Assembly: GCF_017161445.1 (NCBI RefSeq)
Contig: NZ_CP071060.1
Span: forward strand, 4,216,001 to 4,280,000
Length of the DNA: 64,000 nt
Direction: 5' to 3'
Source: Niveibacterium microcysteis
GTDB taxonomy: Bacteria > Pseudomonadota > Gammaproteobacteria > Burkholderiales > Rhodocyclaceae
Every line of letters starts with the position of its first letter. The stretch's first letter is position 1. The translations under genes and the position numbers were made by a program. Positions 8,830 through 17,770 of this stretch are shown here, piece by piece. Under the pieces are notes generated by a model. The model ran no database searches, was not told the DNA's origin, and saw only the letters and a list, made by a program, of their open reading frames with translations.

Positions 8830-9645
8830 TCAGTCCTTGATCATCATCGGCTCAAGCCCGTACCGCTGTGCGGCGGCGAACAGCCGGCCATCCGCGCGGA
8901 TGGCGCTGACGAACGCGTCCACACGCTGCAGCCAGGCGCTGTCGCCCTGCTTCACCGCGTAGGCGGCATTCACCATGAAGTAAGGCGTCGGCGGCGCAAA
9001 CACGCGCACCCAGTCGTGGTTGTCGCGCATCTTGCGGGTGAAGGGAAAGTCCGACATGAACACGTCAACGCGCCCAGCCTCCAGCTCCGCCTCACGCGTC
9101 CGCGGCGGCACGATCACGACCAGCTCTGCCTGCTGCAGGCGCTCCCGCATCAGCGGCTCATGATAGGTCCCGGCAAGCACGGCGACGCGGGTGCCCGGGC
9201 GATCGATATCCTGCCAGCTCCGCACGCGCGTGTTGTGCCGCGTTGTCACCGCATAGACATCGCCGCGCAGGTAGGGCCGCGAGAGAGCGAGCTTCTCGAC
9301 CCGCTGAGGCGTCACTGCCACCCCCATCATCGCGATGTCGCAGCGGTCGCCATCCAGGTCTTCGATGAAGCGGCCGAAGGTGGTGTCAACGAACTGCAAG
9401 GTCACCCCGAGGTCGCGCGCGAATTCGCGCGCCATGTCGGTATCGAGGCCGCTCAGTACGCCCGACTTCGGGTTACGGAAACTGAGTCCGTAATAGTCGG
9501 GCCAGATGCATACCCGCAGGGTCTTGCTCGCGCGAACCTTGTCCAACTGCGACGCGGCCGCCGCGCCCACCACGGGTGCGAGCAAGCCGCCGCACAGCGC
9601 CAGCATGCCGCAAACCCTCACCCCCCATCGCCACCCCAAGTGCAT
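8830..9645 (-). CDS. Amino-acid-type periplasmic solute-binding protein (family 3)
   Basis: 271 residues from ATG 9645, chosen because GGAGG lies 4 nt upstream and a normal signal peptide follows. The ATG 42 bp further up has no ribosome site. The mature part has the family 3 pattern: KTLRVCIWPDYYGLSF, LSGLDTDMAREFARDLG, CDIAMMGVAVTPQR. No permease or ATPase genes adjoin it. The next genes downstream are a hybrid kinase (78 bp away) and a GGDEF-like protein. A role as ligand receptor for that kinase is as plausible as transport (inference). Confidence 0.8.
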   Translation of the reverse strand: MHLGWRWGVRVCGMLALCGGLLAPVVGAAAASQLDKVRASKTLRVCIWPDYYGLSFRNPKSGVLSGLDTDMAREFARDLGVTLQFVDTTFGRFIEDLDGDRCDIAMMGVAVTPQRVEKLALSRPYLRGDVYAVTTRHNTRVRSWQDIDRPGTRVAVLAGTYHEPLMRERLQQAELVVIVPPRTREAELEAGRVDVFMSDFPFTRKMRDNHDWVRVFAPPTPYFMVNAAYAVKQGDSAWLQRVDAFVSAIRADGRLFAAAQRYGLEPMMIKD

Positions 9646-9702
9646 TACGCCTCCGCAAACACCCCAGCGTCGGCCACCGCGAAGCATGCTGCCACGCCCG
9701 AA

Positions 9703-10767
9703 TCAGTCGGACCGGAATGCGATCACATGATCCGCATCGAGGCGGATCCCGATCAGCTCACCGAGGGCATGGTTGTGGTGCGAGGGCACCAGCGAGAGCA
9801 CTTCGCGTCCGCTCGCCAGACGCAGGGTGTAGAGAATATCGGCACCGCGGAACGCTTTCTGAACCACTTCCGCGCGCAAGTCGCTCGCATCGTCGTGCAC
9901 CACGTCGTCCGGGCGCAACAGCAGATCCACCTGACTGTCGATTTCGCACAGCGCCCCGTCGCGCGAACACACGATCGGCTCGGCTGCACGCAGACGGCCA
10001 AGCTCGATGTCGACGCTGCGCGCATCCACCACACGGCCCGGCAGGAAGGCGCCCTGACCAACGAAATCCGCAACGAAGCGATCGCGCGGGCGGTGGTAGA
10101 TGTTGTAGGGGGTGTCCCACTGGCGCAGCGTGCCCTCGGCCATCACACCCACTTCGTCGGCCATCGCGAAGGCTTCATGCTGGTCGTGCGTCACCAGCAA
10201 GGCCGTCGCGCCTTCGCGCTTCAGGATGTCGCGCACCTCGGCGGCGATCCGTTCGCGCAAATCGACGTCAAGACTTGAAAACGGCTCGTCGAGCAACACA
10301 AGCTGCGGTCTCGGTGCGAGAGCCCGCGCCAGCGCCACGCGCTGCTGCTGACCACCCGAGAGCTCATGCGGGTAGGCTGCGCCGTACCCCTGCAGGCCGA
10401 CCAGTTGCAGCAACTCGGCGACACGCGCCGCGCGTGCCTCGGCCGGCAAGGCGCGGATGCCGAAGGCGATATTGCGCGACACATCGAGGTGCGGGAACAG
10501 CGCGTAGTCCTGGAACACCATGCCGATCTGACGCGCCTCGGCCGCGACGCGGTGATCGGGGGCGCTGACGCGCTTGCCATCGATGCAGATCTCGCCGCCA
10601 GCAATCGGCTCGAAACCCGCGATGCAACGCAACAGGGTGGTCTTGCCACAGCCCGAGGGCCCCAGCAGGCACGCGATGCGGCCAGCGGCAAGGCTCAGAT
10701 CGACGCCATTGACGACGGTGCGCGCGCCGTAGCGCTGAACGACGGCTTTGAGTTCGAGTCGGAACAT
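9703..10767 (-). CDS. fbpC: Iron(III) ABC transporter ATP-binding protein
   Basis: 354 residues. Walker A GPSGCGKTT near residue 36, signature LSGGQQQR, Walker B VLLDEPFSSLD, H-loop VTHDQHEA, then a C-terminal regulatory domain as in FbpC/FutC. It should energise the permease encoded divergently at 10798. Start codons of the two genes are 30 bp apart, with no SD on either side and a Fur-like box between. Function is inferred from family and from the nearby permease and binding protein. Confidence 0.88.
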   Translation of the reverse strand: MFRLELKAVVQRYGARTVVNGVDLSLAAGRIACLLGPSGCGKTTLLRCIAGFEPIAGGEICIDGKRVSAPDHRVAAEARQIGMVFQDYALFPHLDVSRNIAFGIRALPAEARAARVAELLQLVGLQGYGAAYPHELSGGQQQRVALARALAPRPQLVLLDEPFSSLDVDLRERIAAEVRDILKREGATALLVTHDQHEAFAMADEVGVMAEGTLRQWDTPYNIYHRPRDRFVADFVGQGAFLPGRVVDARSVDIELGRLRAAEPIVCSRDGALCEIDSQVDLLLRPDDVVHDDASDLRAEVVQKAFRGADILYTLRLASGREVLSLVPSHHNHALGELIGIRLDADHVIAFRSD

Positions 10768-10771
10768 GGGT

Positions 10772-10790
10772 ATCGATTATAATTCGCATT
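10772..10790. promoter_or_regulatory. Candidate Fur box and shared -10 between fbpC and fbpB
   Basis: Read on the minus strand, AATGCGAATTATAATCGAT matches about 14 of 19 positions of the inverted-repeat consensus remembered for Fur. It contains the self-complementary ATTATAAT, so a TATAAT -10 element exists on both strands. It fills most of the 30-bp gap, so one Fur dimer could repress both genes (inference). Confidence 0.45.
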
Positions 10791-10797
10791 TGCGCCC

Positions 10798-12435
10798 ATG
10801 CCCGCTTCGCGTTTTCTCACCCCTCTCGTCGCGATTGCCCTCGTCATCGCCTTGCTGACCGGTCTGCCGGTTGCAAGCGTGGGCCTCAACCTGCTGGTAG
10901 GTGGCACCAGCGCGACCTGGGCGCATCTGAGCGAGACGGTGCTGGGCGACTACATCGGCAATTCGCTTCGGCTGTGCGTCGGGGTCGGTTGCGGTGTCGC
11001 GATTGTCGGCACCGCGACGGCATGGCTCACGGCGATGCATGACTTCCCGGGGCGGCGCGTGTTCGAGTGGGCATTGGTGCTGCCGCTGGCGGTGCCCGCC
11101 TATGTGATGGCCTACGTCTACACCGACCTGCTGCAGTTCGTCGGGCCGGTGCAAACGGCGCTACGCAACACCTTCGGCTGGTCACACGGCGACTACTGGT
11201 TTCCGGATGTGCGCTCGCTGCCCGGCGCGATCGCGATGTTCGTCTGCGTGCTCTACCCCTACGTCTACCTCCTCGCGCGTACCGCTTTCATCGAGCGTGC
11301 CGGCGGCGTGCTGGAAGCCGCGCGTACCCTGGGCCAGGGGCCGTGGCGCGCGTTCTTCAGCGTCTCGCTGCCGCTCGCGCGGCCAGCGCTCGCTGCCGGC
11401 ATTACGCTGGCCTTGATGGAAACGCTGGCCGACTACGGCACCGTGGCCTACTTCGCGGTGGATACCTTCACCACCGGCATCTACCGAGCCTGGTTCTCGC
11501 TTGGTGACCGTGTAGCCTCCGCCCAGCTCGCCGCGATCCTGCTTGGCTTCGTGCTGCTGCTGATTGCACTGGAGCGCTTGACGCGTGGTCGTGCCCGTTA
11601 TCACAACGCCGGCAACCGAAACCGCCCGCCGATGCGTACCCGCTTGCGGGGCCCGGCTGCGGCAGCTGCGGTACTGGCCTGCGTGCTACCGCTGGCGGCC
11701 GGCTTCCTGCTGCCTGCGGGCCTGCTGCTGAAGATGGCACTGACCGAAGGCGACGCCCAGTTTGGCGCTCGCTTCCTGACACTGGCGCGCAACAGCTTCG
11801 TGCTGGCCTCGACCACCGCCGCCCTGGCGGTGCTGCTCGCGCTGCTGCTTGCGTACTCGGCACGGGTCTCGAGGACCTGGCTGTCGCAGGGCCTCAATCG
11901 CATCGTCGGACTCGGCTATGCGGTGCCCGGCGCGGTGATCGCGGTCGGCGTGCTGATTCCGGTCACGCGGCTCGACACCTGGCTCGGCCTGCAATGGCAA
12001 CAGTGGTTTGGCCACAACCCGGGCTTGCTGCTGACCGGCGGCATCGCCGCGCTGGTCTATGCCTGCCTGGTGCGTTTTCTCGCAGTGGCACTGCAAACAG
12101 TCGAAGCGAGTCTTGCGAAGATCACGCCCAGCATGGACGACGCAGCACGCAGCCTCGGCGACGGCGCCTTCGCGATCCTGCGCCGGGTGCACGCGCCGAT
12201 CCTGCGCGGCAGCCTGCTTACCGCAGGTCTGCTGGTCTTCGTCGATGTGATGAAGGAGCTGCCGGCCACGCTGGTGATGCGGCCGTTCAACTTCGACACC
12301 CTTGCCACGCAGACCTACACGCTGGCCGCGGACGAGCGCCTGACGGAAGCCTCCACTGCAGCGCTAGCGATTGTCGCCGTCGGGCTGCTGCCGCTGATCG
12401 CGCTGTCGCGCCAGATTGCGCGCACCCGCAAGTAA
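10798..12435 (+). CDS. fbpB: Iron(III) ABC transporter permease
   Basis: 545 residues, a fused two-domain permease with about 12 helices. Each half has an EAA-type loop (EAARTLGQGPWRAFFSVSLPLARP near 180 and DAARSLGDGAFAILRRVHAPILRG near 460). This is the architecture of FbpB/SfuB iron permeases, which carry ferric iron from the periplasmic FbpA. There is no SD, and the probable -10 lies about 15 nt before the ATG, so the leader would be very short. It converges on fbpA across a shared terminator. Confidence 0.88.
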   Translation: MPASRFLTPLVAIALVIALLTGLPVASVGLNLLVGGTSATWAHLSETVLGDYIGNSLRLCVGVGCGVAIVGTATAWLTAMHDFPGRRVFEWALVLPLAVPAYVMAYVYTDLLQFVGPVQTALRNTFGWSHGDYWFPDVRSLPGAIAMFVCVLYPYVYLLARTAFIERAGGVLEAARTLGQGPWRAFFSVSLPLARPALAAGITLALMETLADYGTVAYFAVDTFTTGIYRAWFSLGDRVASAQLAAILLGFVLLLIALERLTRGRARYHNAGNRNRPPMRTRLRGPAAAAAVLACVLPLAAGFLLPAGLLLKMALTEGDAQFGARFLTLARNSFVLASTTAALAVLLALLLAYSARVSRTWLSQGLNRIVGLGYAVPGAVIAVGVLIPVTRLDTWLGLQWQQWFGHNPGLLLTGGIAALVYACLVRFLAVALQTVEASLAKITPSMDDAARSLGDGAFAILRRVHAPILRGSLLTAGLLVFVDVMKELPATLVMRPFNFDTLATQTYTLAADERLTEASTAALAIVAVGLLPLIALSRQIARTRK

Positions 12436-12448
12436 GCACTCACCATGA

Positions 12449-12475
12449 AAAAGGCCGGGGCATGCCCGGCCTTTT
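12449..12475. terminator. Bidirectional terminator between fbpB and fbpA
   Basis: Perfect 11-bp stem AAAGGCCGGG-type with loop GCATG, A-run on one side and T-run on the other, so it can end transcripts of both convergent genes. Confidence 0.85.
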
Positions 12476-12493
12476 CCGTTCACCTGCAACCGC

Positions 12494-13507
12494 TCACTTG
12501 TATCCGGCGCGGTCGTAGATCATCTGCGCCTTGGCCTGGTACTGCGCGAGATCCTTCACCGGCAGTTTGTCGGCCTTGAAACTGCCGAGCGTGTCGAGAG
12601 CCGGGTTCGCGATCTTGAGCCCGTCGACCACCGGCCACTCATTGTTGCCATCGGCAAAGTAGCGCTGCGCCTCGTCCGAAGCGAGGTATTCAAGGAACTT
12701 CACCGCTGCTTCACGGTGCGGCGCCGTCTTCAGCATGCCGGCGCCCGACACGTTGATATGCGTGCCGGTCGTGCCTTGGTTCGGCCATACGACGCCGATC
12801 TGCTCGATCGCCTTGCGGTCTTCAGGCTTGTCCGACCGCATCATGCGCGCGATGTAGTAGGTATTGGCCGTCGCAACCTGGCACTCGCCGGCAGCAACCG
12901 CCTTGATCTGGTCGGTATCGCCGCCCTTGGGCTGGCGTGCGAAGTTCGCCACCACGCCACGTGCCCAGGCTTCGGCCCGAGCCTCGCCCTGGTTGGCGAT
13001 GATCGATGCGAGCAGCGACAGGTTGTACGGATGCGAGCCCGAGCGGCTGCAGACCTTGCCCTTGAGCGCCGGTGCGGCGAGATCGTCGTAGGTCTGCACC
13101 TGATCGCGCTTGACGCTGAGCTTGTTGAAGATGATCACGCGCGCACGGGTCGAGAAGGCGAACCAGTCTTCGGTACGCAGATGCGCCGGAATGCGGGCAT
13201 TGAGTACCGGCGAGTTGACCGGCGCGAAGAGGCCGAGGTCATGGGCCTTCGCGAGCCGCGCTGCATCCACGGTAATCAGCAGATCGGCCGGGCTGTTGGC
13301 GCCCTCATTGCGGATACGCTCCAGCAATTCGTCTTCCTTGCCCTCGATCCGGTTGATCTTGATGCCGGTGAGCTTGGTGAAGTTGCTGTAGAGCGCCTCG
13401 TCGGTCTGGTAGTGACGGGCCGAGTAGAGGTTGAGGACCTTCTCCTGGGCGCCGGCGGCGGTAGCGAGCGTGGCAAAGGCGAGTGTCAGAACGGTACGGG
13501 CAAACAT
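12494..13507 (-). CDS. fbpA: Iron(III) ABC transporter periplasmic binding protein
   Basis: 337 residues from ATG 13507 (GGAG 8 nt upstream, signal peptide ending ATAAGA). The mature protein starts EKVLNLYSARHYQTDEALY. It contains TANTYYIARM, with the adjacent tyrosines that bind ferric iron in FbpA/FutA proteins. It is separate from, and convergent with, the permease gene rather than leading an fbpABC operon. A Fur-like box lies about 57 bp upstream. The frame continues upstream of 13507 without signal-peptide character, so the longer start was rejected. Confidence 0.9.
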   Translation of the reverse strand: MFARTVLTLAFATLATAAGAQEKVLNLYSARHYQTDEALYSNFTKLTGIKINRIEGKEDELLERIRNEGANSPADLLITVDAARLAKAHDLGLFAPVNSPVLNARIPAHLRTEDWFAFSTRARVIIFNKLSVKRDQVQTYDDLAAPALKGKVCSRSGSHPYNLSLLASIIANQGEARAEAWARGVVANFARQPKGGDTDQIKAVAAGECQVATANTYYIARMMRSDKPEDRKAIEQIGVVWPNQGTTGTHINVSGAGMLKTAPHREAAVKFLEYLASDEAQRYFADGNNEWPVVDGLKIANPALDTLGSFKADKLPVKDLAQYQAKAQMIYDRAGYK

Positions 13508-13563
13508 GGCGGTACTCCGGGAAACATCACGCCAGCACTGTACCCGTCCACGCCGCGCACGTA

Positions 13564-13582
13564 AATACGAATTGTTCGCGTT
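13564..13582. promoter_or_regulatory. Candidate Fur box upstream of fbpA
   Basis: Minus-strand AACGCGAACAATTCGTATT matches about 13 of 19 positions of the Fur consensus used for the fbpB/fbpC box. Position about 57 bp before the fbpA start suits a promoter operator. Supported mainly by the function of the gene. Confidence 0.35.
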
Positions 13583-13607
13583 TGCGCAGCCCGTGCATGC
13601 AGAGCGA

Positions 13608-13633
13608 AGCGGGCCGACCGTCGTCGGCCCGCT
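13608..13633. terminator. Strong hairpin downstream of the OYE gene
   Basis: Perfect 11-bp inverted repeat AGCGGGCCGAC with loop CGTC, 20 bp past the stop of the OYE-family gene. It has no U-tract, so it may be a weak terminator or a 3' stability element. Confidence 0.5.
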
Positions 13634-13653
13634 CAGAGATCGCACCTGCGCCG

Positions 13654-14736
13654 TTACTGCGCCTTGAACAGCTTGTGCACGCCGTGGGGCTGCGAACGCC
13701 AGTACTGCGGCGGTGCGCTCACTTGCGCGCCGAGTTTGGCGGCGGCGTGCCACGGCCAGTGGGGGTCGTACAGCATCACGCGTGCCACGCCCACCATGTC
13801 CGCGTCGCCACGCGCGACGATCGCCTCGGCCTGCTCGGCTTCGGTCACTAGACCGACGGCAATGGTCGGAAGCCCCGACTCGGCACGGATGCGGGCGGCC
13901 AGCGGCACCTGGTAATCGGGCGCCGGTGTGATCGCCTGCTGCGGTGAAAGCCCGCCACTGGAAACATGGATGAAGGCGCAGTCACGCTTCGCCAGCGCCT
14001 GCGCAAGCCCGACGCTCTGCTCGAGGTCCCAGCCACCCTCGACCCAATCGGTGGCGGATATCCGGATGCCCACCGGCATGCTGGCCGGCACCGATTCACG
14101 CACCGCATCGAACACCTGCAGTGGGAAGCGCATGCGGTTCTCCAGTGAGCCGCCGTATTCGTCGGTGCGCTGGTTCGACAGCGGCGAAAGGAACTGATGC
14201 AACAGATAGCCATGCGCGGCGTGGAGCTCGATCGCATCGATGCCAATGCGATGGGCACGCTGCGCGGCCGTCACGAAGGCCTGTAGCACACGTTGCAGTC
14301 CGGCACGATCCAGCGCCGCGGGCGGTGCATCCGTATCGTTGAACGGCAGCGCCGAGGGCGCCGCGTTCTGCCAGTCGCCGCCGCTACCCGGCAGCCAGGG
14401 GGTTGCGCTGCCCGCCTTGCGACCAGCGTGGGCGAGCTGGATCGCGATCGGCATCGACGAATACTTGCGCACACTCTGCAGCACGGCGCCCAGCGCGGAC
14501 TCGGTCGAGTCTGACCACAGCCCGAGGTCGGCCGGAGAGATGCGCCCGATCGGCTCGACCGCCGTCGCTTCGATGATCAGCAGCCCGGCGCCCGACAAGG
14601 CGAGCTGGCCGAGGTGGATGCGGTGCCAATCGGTGGCATGGCCATCTTCGGCCGAGTACTGGCACATCGGCGCGATGACGATGCGGTTTTCGAGTTTGAG
14701 GGGGCCGATCGAATACGGCGTAAAAAGTTGGCTCAT
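13654..14736 (-). CDS. OYE-family NAD(P)H:flavin oxidoreductase (NamA/YqjM-like)
   Basis: 360 residues, full length for the YqjM/NamA class. N-terminal LENRIVIAPMCQYSAEDG includes the Cys and Tyr typical of this class. HAAHGYLLHQFLSPLSNQRTDEYGG near 180 carries the His pair for substrate binding and the FMN-barrel signature. These FMN enzymes reduce activated C=C bonds and nitro compounds. AGGAAG lies 6 nt upstream of the ATG. The gene follows the zinc-free alcohol dehydrogenase-like gene by 32 bp, so they form one unit opposite a LysR regulator. Confidence 0.88.
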   Translation of the reverse strand: MSQLFTPYSIGPLKLENRIVIAPMCQYSAEDGHATDWHRIHLGQLALSGAGLLIIEATAVEPIGRISPADLGLWSDSTESALGAVLQSVRKYSSMPIAIQLAHAGRKAGSATPWLPGSGGDWQNAAPSALPFNDTDAPPAALDRAGLQRVLQAFVTAAQRAHRIGIDAIELHAAHGYLLHQFLSPLSNQRTDEYGGSLENRMRFPLQVFDAVRESVPASMPVGIRISATDWVEGGWDLEQSVGLAQALAKRDCAFIHVSSGGLSPQQAITPAPDYQVPLAARIRAESGLPTIAVGLVTEAEQAEAIVARGDADMVGVARVMLYDPHWPWHAAAKLGAQVSAPPQYWRSQPHGVHKLFKAQ

Positions 14737-14768
14737 GGTGTTCTTCCTGGTCGGGACGCGGCTGCGTC

Positions 14769-15779
14769 TCAGAATCCTTCCAGCACGATCTTTCCGATCG
14801 CGGTGCCGGTCTCTTGCAGACGATGCGCTTCGCGCAGATTGGCTGCGTTGATCTTGCCCAGATGCACGCGTGCAGTACTGCGCACCGCGCCCTGATCCAC
14901 CAGCTTGGCGAGTTCGCCGAGCAAATCGTGTTGCGCCTGCATGTCGTCGGTCTGGTAGAGCGAACGGGTGAACATCAGTTCCCAGTGCAGGCTCAGGCTC
15001 TTGCGCTTCAAGAGCCGCACATCGATCGGGCCCGGATCGTCAATCAACGCAAGCTTGCCTTGCGGCGCGAGCACCTCGACGAGCTGCTCGAAATGCTGAT
15101 CGGTCTGCGTCAGGCTGATCACATAGCCCAGCGGCGGCAGCGATAGCGCGGCAAGCTGCGGCGCCATCGGCTGACGATGGTCGATCACATGGTGGGCGCC
15201 GAGTGACGTCACCCACTCGCGCGTTTCCGGCCGCGACGCAGTGGCGACTACGGTGAGCCCGGTGAGCTGGCGCGCCAGCTGGATCAATACCGACCCGACG
15301 CCGCCCGCGGCACCAACAATCAGCAGCGCCGTCGGTTGGCCGTGACCGGCCAGCGGCACCTGCAGACGGTCGAACAACAGTTCCCACGCGGTGATGCCGG
15401 TCAGCGGCAACGCGGCGGCATCGGCGGCCGACAGCGTGCGCGGGCGCCGCGCAACGATGCGCTCATCGACCAGCTGAAACTCGGCATTGCTGCCGGGCCG
15501 GTCGATCGCGCCTGCGTACCAGACCTCGTCGCCCGGCTTGAAGAGCGTGACCTGCGGGCCAACTTCGCGCACCACGCCGACAGCGTCGAAGCCCAGAACG
15601 CGGGCCTCTCCGGCCACCGGTGCGCCGCTGCGCACCTTGGTGTCGACCGGATTCACGGACACCGCCTGGACCTGCACCAGCAGATCGCGGCCGGCCACTT
15701 CGGGGCGCGGGAGGTCAAGGTCGACGAGGCTGTCCGGAGCGTCGATCGGACCGGGCTTGCGATAGGCAATTGCCTTCAT
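14769..15779 (-). CDS. MDR-family NAD(P)H-dependent quinone reductase/alcohol dehydrogenase-like protein
   Basis: 336 residues from ATG 15779 (GGGAG 8-9 nt upstream). GroES-like N-terminal half, then a Rossmann fold with VGAAGGVGSVLIQLARQLTG near 155. The catalytic zinc ligands of classical alcohol dehydrogenases are not evident, which fits the zinc-binding alcohol dehydrogenase family group with quinone or enone reductase activity. Together with the OYE gene it suggests handling of electrophilic enones or quinones. The LysR gene lies divergently 168 bp away. Confidence 0.85.
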   Translation of the reverse strand: MKAIAYRKPGPIDAPDSLVDLDLPRPEVAGRDLLVQVQAVSVNPVDTKVRSGAPVAGEARVLGFDAVGVVREVGPQVTLFKPGDEVWYAGAIDRPGSNAEFQLVDERIVARRPRTLSAADAAALPLTGITAWELLFDRLQVPLAGHGQPTALLIVGAAGGVGSVLIQLARQLTGLTVVATASRPETREWVTSLGAHHVIDHRQPMAPQLAALSLPPLGYVISLTQTDQHFEQLVEVLAPQGKLALIDDPGPIDVRLLKRKSLSLHWELMFTRSLYQTDDMQAQHDLLGELAKLVDQGAVRSTARVHLGKINAANLREAHRLQETGTAIGKIVLEGF

Positions 15780-15947
15780 TTGCGGATCTCCCAAAGGTCA
15801 GATCGAGTTTGGGGGCGGAACGCGCGGGGCATGGTGTTCTCCTGAGTTGCAGCGAAGTGATGGCGCAACTTTACGAGTTCGCGCGGACGACGATAATCCG
15901 TGACGGCTTTGATTTACTATCAAACGCCATTTGAGAAAGGGTGTGAT

Positions 15948-16853
15948 ATGCCCCACCTGTCGGAGATCCAGCTTTTCATCCGTGTCAGCGAAACCGGCGG
16001 CATCAGCGGCGCGGCACGTCAGCTGGGGCTGACGCCCGCGACCGCCAGTGCGGCGATCAAGCGGCTGGAGCGTGAGCTGGGCAGCCAGCTCTTCGAGCGC
16101 TCGACCCGCTCGCTGCGGCTCACACCGGCCGGGGAAGACTTCCTCGGCTACTGCGTGCAATCCACACAGCTGCTGGAAGAGGGCATGGCTGCGCTTCGCC
16201 ACGGCCGCGAGGGCCTGTCCGGCGAGGTGCACCTCGGCGCGCCGTCGGACCTCGGGCGCGATCATCTCGACGAATTGCTCGACCCTTTCCGCCAACAGCA
16301 CCCGCAGATCCGCATCGTGATGCATCTGTCGGATGGCATGCACGACCTCTACCGCAACCCGATCGACCTCGTGCTGCGCTACGGCCTGCTGCGCGACTCG
16401 GCGCTGATCGCGCGCAAGCTGTGCGACAACGACCGTGTGCTGTGCGCCGCCCCCGCTTACCTTGAACGCCACGGGCGCCCCGAAACGATCGAGGCACTCA
16501 CCGAGCACAACTGCATCTGCTTCTACCGCAACGGCGAGCTCTACAACCACTGGCGGCTGTTCCTCGATGGCCGCGCGCGCGAGGTGCAGGTCAGTGGCGA
16601 CCGTGCGGCCGACGATGGCGCACTGGTACGCAAATGGGCCTTGAAGGGCTACGGCATCGCCTACAAATCGCGGCTCGACATGCAGGCCGATCTTGATGCC
16701 GGGCGGCTGATCAACCTGTTTCCGGAAGCGCAGACCGAGCAGGTCCCGCTGTATGCGGTCTATCCGAGCCGCCAGTACCAACCGGCGCGGTTGCAGGCGC
16801 TACTGCAGTACCTGCAAGCGGCCTTTGACCGAAAGCCGGCCAGCACACGCTGA
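15948..16853 (+). CDS. LysR-family transcriptional regulator
   Basis: 301 residues from ATG 15948 with AGAAAGG upstream. N-terminal winged helix: FIRVSETGGISGAARQLGLTPATASAAIKRLERELGSQLFERSTRSLRLTPAG. The effector-binding domain spans about 90-300. Divergent from the dehydrogenase/OYE unit, the classical position for a LysR protein that controls it. The 168-bp gap holds the promoters; a clean T-N11-A motif was not pinned down. Confidence 0.9.
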   Translation: MPHLSEIQLFIRVSETGGISGAARQLGLTPATASAAIKRLERELGSQLFERSTRSLRLTPAGEDFLGYCVQSTQLLEEGMAALRHGREGLSGEVHLGAPSDLGRDHLDELLDPFRQQHPQIRIVMHLSDGMHDLYRNPIDLVLRYGLLRDSALIARKLCDNDRVLCAAPAYLERHGRPETIEALTEHNCICFYRNGELYNHWRLFLDGRAREVQVSGDRAADDGALVRKWALKGYGIAYKSRLDMQADLDAGRLINLFPEAQTEQVPLYAVYPSRQYQPARLQALLQYLQAAFDRKPASTR

Positions 16854-16871
16854 GCATCGCCGTTTGTGCGC

Positions 16872-17300
16872 TCAGCGCATCGCCAGCACCAGCACCCCGC
16901 AGGCGACGAGCCCGATGCCGAACCACTCACGCAGCGACGGCCGTTCGCCGAGGAAGGCAAACGCGAACAAGGCGACGAGTACGAGACTGAACTTGTCGAC
17001 CGGAGCGACCTTCGACGCCTCGCCGATCTGCAGCGCCCGGAAGTAGCACACCCAGGACGCGCCGGTGGCGAACGCAGAAAGCGTGAGGAACAGCAGCGTC
17101 TTCCACGACAGCGCGCGTGGGTCGCTCCACTTGCCCGCATATCCAACAAAGGCCGCCAGCACGAACACGATCACGATCGTGCGCAGCAGCGTGGCAAAGT
17201 CGGAATCAACACCGCGGATGCCCAGTTTGGCGAAAATCGCAGTCAGCGCGGCGAAGCCAGCCGACAGCAGCGCCCAGAAGAACCAGCCATTCGACGCCAT
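16872..17300 (-). CDS. Half-size EamA/DMT-type membrane transporter
   Basis: 142 residues with five predicted helices and one EamA repeat (WVCYFRALQIGEASKVAPVDKFSLVLVALFAFAFLGERPS). Most EamA proteins have two repeats, so this one probably acts as a dimer, as in EmrE-like small transporters. Substrate unknown. Start ATG 17300 has a GAGGGCGAG stretch upstream. Convergent with the LysR gene. Confidence 0.85.
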   Translation of the reverse strand: MASNGWFFWALLSAGFAALTAIFAKLGIRGVDSDFATLLRTIVIVFVLAAFVGYAGKWSDPRALSWKTLLFLTLSAFATGASWVCYFRALQIGEASKVAPVDKFSLVLVALFAFAFLGERPSLREWFGIGLVACGVLVLAMR

Positions 17301-17351
17301 CAACTCGCCCTCATCCGAAAACGCTGCGGCCCATGTGGCGACGCAGCGGTG

Positions 17352-17702
17352 CTACGCCTCGCCGAGCGCCTGCGGCGGCCCCCAACCCTGCGCGCCGAGG
17401 ACTTCGAGCATTTGCGCACCGGCCTGCGTGAAGTGCAGCTCGCTGCCCGGCGCCACGCCGAATGCGCTCAGCGCTTGCCGGAGCACGGCGCGCGCCCGGT
17501 CAACCTGGGCGGCCTCAATGTCGATGCGGTGAAAGGCAACCCGCGTGGGCCGACCATCGGGCACGCCCTCGAGTGAGGCACCCCAGCCGATCACGGCACC
17601 GGTCGACTCCGCCGCGAGCGCGGTTTCGAGCGCTTCGTGAAGCGTGTGCGCTTGGCTCGCCAGCGTCTCGCTGACGGGAATTTTGATGTAGATGAAATCC
17701 AC
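17352..17702 (-). CDS. Hypothetical protein
   Basis: 116 residues if the GTG at 17702 is the start (MDFIYIKIPVSETLASQ...). No domain recognised. The sequence is soluble, has a plausible alpha/beta pattern, and contains GAVIGWGASLEG and RVAFHRIDIEA. The gene lies between a PAS-MCP gene and the EamA gene on the same strand. The frame also opens upstream into the MCP gene end, so the start is uncertain. Confidence 0.6.
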   Translation of the reverse strand: MDFIYIKIPVSETLASQAHTLHEALETALAAESTGAVIGWGASLEGVPDGRPTRVAFHRIDIEAAQVDRARAVLRQALSAFGVAPGSELHFTQAGAQMLEVLGAQGWGPPQALGEA

Positions 17703-17770
17703 GGGCCCGAGTGTGCGCCAGCTGCGTCGGCAGGTCGACACCGGCGCGAGCGCCGGTGGCCTCGATCCGA

